Source: Phascolarctobacterium_A succinatutens_B
Lineage (GTDB): Bacteria; Bacillota; Negativicutes; Acidaminococcales; Acidaminococcaceae
Direction of reading: 5' to 3'
Assembly (NCBI RefSeq): GCF_958453765.1
Contig: NZ_CAUDZA010000011.1
Span: 1 to 62,121, forward strand
Length of the DNA stretch: 62,121 nucleotides
Below, piece after piece: positions 8,081-14,361 of this stretch (positions are counted from its first letter, which is position 1; each line of letters opens with the position of its first letter). Made by a program: the position numbers and the translations under genes. The notes under the pieces were generated by a model that did not search any database, was not told where the DNA came from, and worked only from the letters and a program-made list of their open reading frames with translations.

Positions 8081-8854
8081 ATGAAAAAATCAAGACTGGA
8101 AATAAAGCCAATAAGAAGAAATCTTAGCAGGGTGCTTGATTCAGCCAGGAATGGAAATCCGGAATCCATGCTTAAGTTGGGAAAGCATTATTCGTACTTA
8201 AAGTTTGTTGATGAAAAGTATGAAGGCGATAATGCGCTTCTGTTGGGCGTATATTGGCTAAGCAAGGCCGCTCAAAACGGCAAGTGGGAAGCTTGCTATT
8301 GGTTAGGAGCCGCGATAGAAACTACTCGTAATAATAACAGTAGCGGTGCCTATTTAAGTGCTTATATTGAGAGGGAGAAGCAAGAAAATACCATATGGCA
8401 GAGTGTAATGTCCGAGTTGAACACCGAGGGCTTTTATGAAAATGCCGTGCCGGTATACTACAATGATGTTTGCAAAAACAATGTGGCCGCTATATGGCTT
8501 TGGGAGCGTTTTCATTTTGGCTACAGCAGTGGAAGTTTGGACTCACTTGACTGCCAGTATTATAAATGCGCAGCTGAACATGGTATTATTGAAGCCAAGG
8601 CCTGTTATGGGGCTTTTAGCAAAAGAGCATGGGATACTTGGTGTTATTGGTTACAAGATGAGTCTCCGGAAGAAGCACTAAAAACGCTAAAAGATGAAGG
8701 ACGGTCGATTGATTCAATTTATTACTATTACGAAACCGCCAGATACTGGTTGGTGGAGGCACTGAGGGACGGTTACGATGAGGCAATATCAGATTTAAGT
8801 AGCCTGATTGCTACTCAGCATATGCTAGATAAATTACGCGAGCCAATTGCCTAG
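8081..8854 (+). CDS. Sel1-like repeat protein, probable partner of the DUF262 protein
   Basis: A 257-residue protein without signal peptide or membrane segment. Segments such as SARNGNPESMLKLGKHY, VYWLSKAAQNGKWEACYWLG and KCAAEHGIIEAKACYG follow the helix-pair pattern of Sel1 (TPR-like) repeats, which bind other proteins. It begins 3 bases after the DUF262 stop, so the two are almost certainly co-translated. No catalytic motif is visible. A sensor, scaffold or regulator for the DUF262 protein is a guess from the gene pairing only. Confidence 0.65.
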   Translation: MKKSRLEIKPIRRNLSRVLDSARNGNPESMLKLGKHYSYLKFVDEKYEGDNALLLGVYWLSKAAQNGKWEACYWLGAAIETTRNNNSSGAYLSAYIEREKQENTIWQSVMSELNTEGFYENAVPVYYNDVCKNNVAAIWLWERFHFGYSSGSLDSLDCQYYKCAAEHGIIEAKACYGAFSKRAWDTWCYWLQDESPEEALKTLKDEGRSIDSIYYYYETARYWLVEALRDGYDEAISDLSSLIATQHMLDKLREPIA

Positions 8855-8894
8855 AAATAAAAACTTCATAGAGAAATTTCCGGCGAAGGTAACT

Positions 8895-8935
8895 ACACCA
8901 TCGTAACGATGCACCTAGTGTCGTTACGATGGTGT
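8895..8935 (+). terminator. Perfect 15-bp inverted repeat after the Sel1-like gene
   Basis: ACACCATCGTAACGA and TCGTTACGATGGTGT are exact reverse complements separated by 11 bases. The position 40 bases after the stop codon suits a terminator, but only TTCATTTTC follows, a weak T-tract. It could equally be a recombination or protein-binding site at the right edge of the DUF262-Sel1 insert, since the broken hsdM begins about 75 bases later. Confidence 0.55.
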
Positions 8936-9009
8936 TCATTTTCTGGACATGTGCGGGTTCGTCGTTTCGGAGTATAGGAATTAAATTCGTTACATTGTAT
9001 TAATGATAG

Positions 9010-9930
9010 TCTCCCAACGATCCTGCCTGCGGTACCTTCGGCTTTATGATTGCTGCCAGCAATTTTGTGCGTGAGCAGACGGACGATTTCTTTGATTTGG
9101 ATGAGGAAACGGCCGAGTTTGAATATACGCAGGCCTTCACCGGCTGCGAGCTGGTGCATGCTACACACCGCTTGGCGCTGATGAATGCCATGCTGCACGA
9201 CATCCAGAGCAAAATTATTTTGGGCGATACGCTTTCCAACGTGGGCAAGGAGATGCAGGGCTATGACGTGGTGCTGACCAATCCGCCCTTCGGTACGAAA
9301 AAAGGCGGCGAGCGCGCAACGCGTGACGACTTTACTTATCCCACGAGCAACAAGCAGCTGAACTTCCTGCAGCATATCTACCGCAGTTTGAAGGCTGACG
9401 GCAAGGCGCGCGCTGCCGTAGTGCTGCCGGATAATGTGCTTTTTGCCGACGGTGACGGCGAAAGGATTCGTGTCGACTTAATGGATAAGTGCAATCTGCA
9501 CACTATTCTGCGCTTGCCGACAGGTATTTTTTACGCGCAGGGTGTCAAGACCAACGTACTCTTCTTTACGCGCGAAAAAACAGATAAGGACAGCACCAAG
9601 GCCGTGTGGTTTTATGATTTGCGCACCAATATGCCGTCCTTCGGCAAGACGAACCCGCTGAAGGCGAGTGACTTTGCCGGCTTTGAGGCGGCCTACACGG
9701 CAGAGGACAGAAGCAAGGTAGAGGACGAGCGCTGGCAGTGCTTTACGCGTGAGGAAATTGCGCAAAAGGGCAACAGTCTGGACCTTGGCCTGATTAAGGA
9801 TGACAGCGTGCTGGATTACGAGGATTTGCCGGACCCGGCGGAAAGTGCTGAGGAGGCTGCGGAAAAGCTGGCGGAGGCCGTGGATTTGCTGCAGAGCGTG
9901 GCGCAGGAGCTGAGAAGCTTGCAAAGATAA
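9010..9930 (+). pseudogene. hsdM: Type I DNA methyltransferase subunit, 5'-truncated
   Basis: The reading frame opens after a TAG at 9007 and immediately reads DPACGTFGFMIAA, the SAM-binding motif I of HsdM (usually DPACGTGGF, so one glycine is phenylalanine here). The catalytic motif NPPF lies in VVLTNPPFGTKKGG, followed by the normal C-terminal part (VVLPDNVLF, RLPTGIFYAQGVKTNVLFF). About 170 N-terminal residues expected of HsdM are missing. Any product would start at an internal ATG (9046), after motif I. Without motif I the protein should be inactive. Confidence 0.8.
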
Positions 9931-9947
9931 AGGTTCTGTGGTATATT
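9919..9947 (+). promoter_or_regulatory. Promoter of the first small RNA, overlapping the hsdM end
   Basis: TTGCAA, a 17-bp spacer ending in GTGG, and TATATT. The same arrangement recurs 120 bp downstream, in a 48-bp imperfect direct repeat. Confidence 0.7.
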
Positions 9948-9953
9948 AGACAT

Positions 9954-10019
9954 ATAAAAGACAAAAAGTTTTAGAAAGCCACTTCTTACCCCGCAAAGTG
10001 TAGGAGTGGTTTTCTTTTT
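9954..10019 (+). ncRNA. Small RNA resembling a type I antitoxin, apparently orphan
   Basis: About 65 nt are expected between the TATATT promoter and a terminator formed by AGAAAGCCACTT (9973-9984) pairing with GAGTGGTTTTCT (10004-10015) before TTTTT. The promoter and 5' region repeat those of the antitoxin RNA that follows. No toxin frame is seen on the opposite strand here, so this is either a duplicated, orphan antitoxin or a trans-acting copy. Confidence 0.5.
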
Positions 10020-10038
10020 GTTGCGCACAATTCAAAAC

Positions 10039-10067
10039 TTGCAAAGCTATGGATTATGTGGTATATT
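10039..10067 (+). promoter_or_regulatory. Promoter of the antitoxin RNA
   Basis: TTGCAA (10039-10044), 17-bp spacer, TATATT (10062-10067). Confidence 0.72.
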
Positions 10068-10073
10068 AGATAT

Positions 10074-10165
10074 AGAAAAGACGACCGCCCACAGAGGTGG
10101 GTTGCCTAGTAGGTTAAGAAAAATCCGCTCCGTACTCGTCAAAGTCTTGGGGCGGTTTTTCTATG
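10074..10165 (+). ncRNA. Antisense RNA antitoxin of a type I toxin-antitoxin locus
   Basis: A transcript of about 90 nt is predicted from the promoter at 10039-10067. It contains an internal hairpin (ACCGCCCAC with GTGGGTTG-type pairing) and a terminator, AGAAAAATCCGCTCC (10117-10131) with GGGGCGGTTTTTCT (10149-10162). The terminator is symmetrical, with T-runs on both strands, so it can also end the toxin mRNA coming from the right. The two RNAs therefore overlap at their 3' ends, as in txpA/RatA of Bacillus. The promoter-terminator unit resembles another RNA in this window at 26748-26834. Confidence 0.65.
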
Positions 10166-10177
10166 TCCGTAACTTTT

Positions 10178-10264
10178 TTACTTTTTGTTCTTAAAAATGA
10201 ACGTAAGTAATGCTACGATAAAAATTCCAAAGGACATTAAATCCTGAAAGCTGAAATATACCAT
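10178..10264 (-). CDS. Small membrane toxin, holin-like type I (TxpA/Fst-like)
   Basis: A 28-residue peptide starting MVYFSFQDLMSFG, with one transmembrane segment (FGIFIVALLTFIF) and a lysine-rich end (KNKK). This is the standard shape of the holin-like or TxpA-type toxins that damage the cell membrane. The chosen ATG lies 8 bases after GGAGG; an in-frame ATG six bases earlier (30 residues) is too close to that site. On the mRNA, CCUUCAUUC (10295-10287) can pair with GAAUGGAGG (10281-10273), hiding the ribosome site, a control typical of type I toxins. The antitoxin RNA converges on its 3' end. Confidence 0.7.
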   Translation of the reverse strand: MVYFSFQDLMSFGIFIVALLTFIFKNKK

Positions 10265-10327
10265 AGACATCACCTCCATTCGTAGAGAATGAAGGCAACA
10301 CCACCCTGCAACACGGTTGTCAAAAAC

Positions 10328-10356
10328 ATTTTATCATAAATTATAGATTAAAGCAA
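10328..10356 (-). promoter_or_regulatory. Promoter of the toxin gene
   Basis: On the minus strand: TTGCTT, 17-bp spacer, TAAAAT, giving a toxin leader of about 55 nt that includes the hairpin hiding the ribosome site. Confidence 0.6.
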
Positions 10357-10387
10357 TAACATGTTTGCTTATAAAGGAGAGCTGGCA

Positions 10388-11746
10388 ATGCCAAAGAAAA
10401 AGACAGCATTGACAATAGAAGAACGCTTGCAGCAGGCGCTGGTGCCTGCGGAGGAACAGCCTTATGAGGTGCCGGAGAATTGGGTGTGGGTAAGGCTTGG
10501 AGCAATAGCTGAAATTGTTACTGGTGGAACTCCTAGCAAAAAGCACCCTGAGTATTATGGTGGAAACTTTCCTTTTTATAAACCTAGTGATTTAGATCAA
10601 GGAAGATTAACATATGATGCTTCTGAGTATTTAAGTGAAGAAGGCAAAAAAGTTTCTCGAATCATACCTAAAAACTCAACAGCAGTCTGTTGTATTGGCA
10701 GTATTGGTAAGTGTGGTTATTTGATGTGTGAAGGCACTACCAATCAACAAATAAATTCTGCTATACCTAAAATTAACAGCTTATGCATGTATTATTATCT
10801 TTGTACGGAGAATTTTGTTCAGAATTTGCTTTCGATGGCTTCTGCAACTACTATAGCTATTGTTAATAAGAGTAAAATGGAAAGCTGTGCTTTCCCTCTC
10901 CCTCCGCTCTCCGAACAGCAACGCATAGTCGAGCGCATCGAAGAGCTTTTTGCGAAGCTTGATGAAGCGAAGGAAAGACTGCAGGAGGTTGCCGACAGCT
11001 TTGCCGTGCGCAAGGCAGCAATTTTGCACAAGGCATTTACGGGCGAGCTGACAAAGCAGTGGCGCTGTGAAAATGGCGTGAGCGATGAAAGTTGGGAAGA
11101 GAAAACTATTGGTGAGATTTGCAGTTCGCTGAAATATGGAACTTCTAAAAAATCTAGCGATGATGGAGAAGTTGTAGTTTTGCGAATGGGAAATTTGCAA
11201 AATGGAGAAATAGATTGGAGCAATCTAGCTTATACAAGTGATGAAGAAGATATAAAAAAATATTTATTAAAATCAGGTGACGTATTGTTCAATAGAACTA
11301 ATAGTCCTGAACTTGTAGGAAAAACTTCAATATATAGAGGTGAAATGCCTGCAATATATGCTGGGTACTTGATTAAGTTAGATTATGAAAAAAATATAGT
11401 TGTTGGCGACTATTTAAATTACTATCTTAATTCTTCTAAAGCAAAAGAGTATTATATGCAAGTTAAAACTGATGGGGTCAGTCAGTCTAATATAAATGCA
11501 AAAAAAATAGGAGAGTTTGAGATTCCTCTCCCTACCCTTTCAGAACAGCACGAAATCGTGCGCCTCATCGACGACCTGCTGGCGCGCGAGCGCAAAGCAC
11601 AGCAGGCTGCGGAGCAGGCGCTGGCAAGCATCGACCTGATGAAGAAATCCATCCTCGCATGTGCCTTCCGCGGTGAGCTGGGCACGAATAAAGCGAGCGA
11701 AGCGAGCGCGCTGGAGCTGCTGCGGCAGGTGCTGGCGGAAAACTGA
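10388..11746 (+). CDS. hsdS: Type I restriction-modification specificity subunit
   Basis: HsdS recognises the two halves of a bipartite DNA target and docks HsdM and HsdR. The 452-residue protein has two target-recognition domains, starting at VPENWVWVRLGAIAEIVTGG and at ESWEEKTIGEICSSLKYG. Each is followed by a conserved helical spacer: LPPLSEQQRIVERIEELFAKL (about 172) and LPTLSEQHEIVRLIDDLLA (about 380). The recognition domains are clearly more AT-rich than the spacers, as expected from domain swapping. The ATG at 10388 follows AAAGGAG; an in-frame ATG at 10361 lies upstream of it. The gene is intact although hsdM and hsdR beside it are broken, so it may pair with a methyltransferase encoded elsewhere or be a store of recognition domains. 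Confidence 0.92.
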   Translation: MPKKKTALTIEERLQQALVPAEEQPYEVPENWVWVRLGAIAEIVTGGTPSKKHPEYYGGNFPFYKPSDLDQGRLTYDASEYLSEEGKKVSRIIPKNSTAVCCIGSIGKCGYLMCEGTTNQQINSAIPKINSLCMYYYLCTENFVQNLLSMASATTIAIVNKSKMESCAFPLPPLSEQQRIVERIEELFAKLDEAKERLQEVADSFAVRKAAILHKAFTGELTKQWRCENGVSDESWEEKTIGEICSSLKYGTSKKSSDDGEVVVLRMGNLQNGEIDWSNLAYTSDEEDIKKYLLKSGDVLFNRTNSPELVGKTSIYRGEMPAIYAGYLIKLDYEKNIVVGDYLNYYLNSSKAKEYYMQVKTDGVSQSNINAKKIGEFEIPLPTLSEQHEIVRLIDDLLARERKAQQAAEQALASIDLMKKSILACAFRGELGTNKASEASALELLRQVLAEN

Positions 11747-11761
11747 AGTTAAACAACAATC

Positions 11762-11803
11762 AAGACCTTGGCAGCGGCAAAAGCTGATGCTAAGGTCTTT
11801 TTT
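11762..11803 (+). terminator. Terminator after hsdS
   Basis: AAGACCTTGGCAGC pairs with GCTGATGCTAAGGTCTT, followed by a T-run. Confidence 0.85.
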
Positions 11804-12013
11804 AGCGTCTTACAGCGAAATACTTGGATATCCCATAGCTGCTCATGCAAACCTTAGGCATTCCGGCTTACAGTTAACCCCAACCTTAGTCACGCCAGTC
11901 TGGGCATAAGCTAACCACAGATTTGTAAACACTACCGCTTATACCGTTCGGCAGAACTACGAAAAAATAGCTATTTACAGCAAAGCGATTTAGCTTATTT
12001 AAAGCTTTTTGGT

Positions 12014-12104
12014 AAAACTTTTTCCCGAAAAAGTTTTTGCTTTGCCGCGCTTTCCGAAAAGTGCGAACCTTTCTTGCAACTTCTTTCAGTTATGAAAGAA
12101 GTTG
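12014..12104. repeat. Two perfect hairpins in the 430-bp gap before nfeD
   Basis: AAAACTTTTT/AAAAAGTTTT with a 4-base loop (12014-12037) and CAACTTCTTTCA/TGAAAGAAGTTG with a 4-base loop (12077-12104). The rest of 11804-12232 shows no credible gene. The hairpins could be dispersed repeats or borders of the island; no T-run follows the second one. Confidence 0.5.
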
Positions 12105-12232
12105 ATGTTACGAATCACGCCGGTGATTTTGTTTGAAGATGGTCCGCAGCCTTTAGCAGCATAAACTTTAAATTTACTTCATGCTTTTACTCTGCTATAC
12201 TATAAATGTACAAGCGTTGAGGAGGTGCAGTC

Positions 12233-12706
12233 ATGCCATTGGAATATTATTTTATGCTGGCGGGCCTTGTCCTGCTGCTGATAGAATTTGTTGTGCCGGG
12301 CTTCGGAATTTTCGGTGTCAGCGGCATGGTGTGCCTGACAGTCGGCGGCTTTTACGTTTTGGGCGGCAATGCCTGGGCGGCGCTGGTGCTGTTGGCAGTG
12401 TATCTGTTTTTGGTGCTGGTAATTACGCTGCTGTGCGTGTATCTGCCCAAGGAAAGCAAGTATAATCCCTTTGTGCTGTGGACGCGCCAAAAAAACAGCG
12501 AAGGCTACACCGGCGGCAAAAACTGGAGCATGCTGGTGGGCAAAAGAGGCACAGCCTTGACTACGCTGCGTCCTGCAGGTACGATTCTGGTGGACGGCAA
12601 GCGTCTTGATGTGAGCAGTCAGGGAGATTATATCGAAAAGTCTGCTCCCGTGATTATTGTGCGGGTGGAGGGCAGCAAAATTTTTGTAGAACAGACGAAG
12701 GAGTGA
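12233..12706 (+). CDS. nfeD: NfeD-like membrane protein
   Basis: A 157-residue short-form NfeD. Hydrophobic helices occupy about residues 5-75 (MLAGLVLLLIEFVVPGFGIFG, then a long LVLLAVYLFLVLVITLL segment). A soluble OB-fold follows (VGKRGTALTTLRPAGTILVDGKRLDV, with DGKRLDVSSQGDYI). NfeD proteins partner with SPFH/flotillin proteins in membrane microdomains. It is encoded 4 bases before floA, the YqeZ-YqfA pairing of Bacillus, though YqeZ itself is longer and carries a protease domain absent here. Confidence 0.9.
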   Translation: MPLEYYFMLAGLVLLLIEFVVPGFGIFGVSGMVCLTVGGFYVLGGNAWAALVLLAVYLFLVLVITLLCVYLPKESKYNPFVLWTRQKNSEGYTGGKNWSMLVGKRGTALTTLRPAGTILVDGKRLDVSSQGDYIEKSAPVIIVRVEGSKIFVEQTKE

Positions 12707-12710
12707 CATT

Positions 12711-13718
12711 ATGGATTTATTATTCAGTATGATTTTCGGCAGTGGCTTTGCAGTAATCATTGCTATTGCCGGTATTGCTATTTTTCTTAACTTTGTGCCG
12801 TTAGGCCTGTGGATTTCGGCCATTGCTGCCGGCGTTAATGTAGGTATCTTTAACCTCATCGGTATGCGCTTGCGCCGTGTGCCCGCGTCGCAGATTGTGC
12901 TGCCTTTGATTAAGGCGAATAAGGCAGGTCTTGACGTAAATGTTAACCAGCTGGAGGCGCATTATCTGGCAGGCGGTAACGTTGACCGCGTTATTGATGC
13001 TTTGATTGCTGCCCACAGAGCGCAGATTGAGCTGAGCTTTGAGCGTGGCTGTGCCATTGACCTTGCGGGACGCAACGTGCTGGAGGCTGTGCAGATGAGC
13101 GTTAATCCCGAGGTTATCGAAACTCCGGTAGTAAGCGCTGTTGCCAAGGACGGCATTGAGCTGAAGGTAAAGGCACGCGTAACAGTGCGCGCCAACATTG
13201 ACCGCTTAGTAGGCGGTGCCGGCGAAGCAACGATTATTGCGCGTGTCGGCGAAGGCATTGTAACAAACGTAGGCTCCAGCGCCGACCACAGCAAGGTACT
13301 GGAAAACCCCGATTATATTTCCAAAACAGTTTTGGATAAAGGCCTTGATGCAGGCACTGCTTTTGAAATTCTTTCCATTGATATTGCGGACGTAGATGTA
13401 GGCCGTAACATCGGCGCTGCGCTGATGACCGACCAGGCGGAGGCTGACAAGCGCATTGCTCAGGCGCGCGCTGAGGAACGCCGTGCGATGGCTGTTGCCA
13501 AGGAGCAGGAGATGAAGGCCTATACGCAGGAAATGCAGGCGAAGGTTGTGGAAGCACAGGCTAAGGTGCCGACAGCTATGGCAGAGGCACTGGCCAACGG
13601 CCGCTTGGGCGTAATGGATTACTACCGCCTGAACAATATTCAGGCAGATACGCAGATGCGCCGCACGATTGCCGAGGTAAGCCCGGAGGGCGAGGAAAAG
13701 CCTGAGGGCGGCAAATAA
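12711..13718 (+). CDS. floA: Flotillin-like protein FloA
   Basis: A 335-residue SPFH protein that organises membrane microdomains. An N-terminal membrane hairpin (AVIIAIAGIAIFLNFVPLGLWISA) is followed by the SPFH domain. A C-terminal helical region rich in Ala, Glu and Lys (QAEADKRIAQARAEERRAMA) drives oligomerisation. Length and the EAHYLAGGNVD and VGAGEA-type segments match FloA (YqfA). It follows nfeD directly, as in Bacillus. Confidence 0.95.
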   Translation: MDLLFSMIFGSGFAVIIAIAGIAIFLNFVPLGLWISAIAAGVNVGIFNLIGMRLRRVPASQIVLPLIKANKAGLDVNVNQLEAHYLAGGNVDRVIDALIAAHRAQIELSFERGCAIDLAGRNVLEAVQMSVNPEVIETPVVSAVAKDGIELKVKARVTVRANIDRLVGGAGEATIIARVGEGIVTNVGSSADHSKVLENPDYISKTVLDKGLDAGTAFEILSIDIADVDVGRNIGAALMTDQAEADKRIAQARAEERRAMAVAKEQEMKAYTQEMQAKVVEAQAKVPTAMAEALANGRLGVMDYYRLNNIQADTQMRRTIAEVSPEGEEKPEGGK

Positions 13719-13732
13719 GCGAGGTGCAGCTT

Positions 13733-14323
13733 ATGGGCGGTTTATTTGACAGTGATTTAATCCCCCTGCTTTTTGTCCTCGTAATGCTGGCCAACGTATT
13801 TTTGGACAGGCGCAACCGCCGCCGTAGACAGCGGGAGCTGCCGCAAGAGCAGCCGCAGGAAACGGCGGAGCCGACGCAGGCAGAGCAGCAAACACAAGCT
13901 AAGCCTAAGGATATTGCCGCCGAGTTTGAACGCCGTCTGAAAAAGACGACGGAGGAGGCGCAGGCACGCAAGCGTCAAAGCAGCCAAGGCGTAGTGCATG
14001 ACGGAACGCGTGTGCGCCGTGATGATGGCAGCAGAGTTCACCGTGACGGCGAAGCACTGCATGACCATACCGGCAGAATTCACCGTGAAAATGAAGCCCT
14101 TGTGCATGACAAGGGCAAGGTTTATTATGACCCCCGCGGTGATTATAGCTACGATGAAGCAAAGATGAACGCTGCCGCAGCGGCGTTTAATGCGCGCTAC
14201 GCGCAGGCGCAGCCTGCAGCGAAAAAGCGCGTCAAGCTGAAGCATGCGGCGCTGGTCAACGGCATTATCATGGCAGAGGTATTAGGAAAACCGCGCGCTC
14301 TTAACCCCTACGAGGAGCGCTGA
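13733..14323 (+). CDS. Unknown membrane-anchored protein with histidine/arginine/aspartate-rich repeats
   Basis: A 196-residue protein not recognised as a named family. One N-terminal transmembrane segment (LIPLLFVLVMLANVFL) is followed by a basic run RRNRRRRQR, then a Q/E/A-rich charged stretch. Residues about 90-135 form imperfect repeats of about 10 residues: VVHDGTRVRRDDG, SRVHRDGEALHDHTG, RIHRENEALVHDKG. An Ala-rich tail ends in VNGIIMAEVLGKPRALNPYEER. The ATG at 13733 follows GAGG by 8 bases; a GTG at 13724 is in frame but lies within the ribosome site. Its position right after floA suggests a role at the same membrane domains, but this is only context. Confidence 0.7.
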   Translation: MGGLFDSDLIPLLFVLVMLANVFLDRRNRRRRQRELPQEQPQETAEPTQAEQQTQAKPKDIAAEFERRLKKTTEEAQARKRQSSQGVVHDGTRVRRDDGSRVHRDGEALHDHTGRIHRENEALVHDKGKVYYDPRGDYSYDEAKMNAAAAAFNARYAQAQPAAKKRVKLKHAALVNGIIMAEVLGKPRALNPYEER

Positions 14324-14361
14324 TTTAAAGATTCTCGCAAACAGTAAGGAGATGTTGGAGA

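Noticed and set aside
8893..9375. Minus-strand open frame of 160 codons opposite hsdM
   Set aside because: It spans the inverted repeat and the hsdM breakpoint and has no domain or ribosome site.
12181..12465. Open frame of 94 codons overlapping nfeD
   Set aside because: Out of frame with nfeD, Cys/Arg/Ala-rich, and nfeD is well supported.
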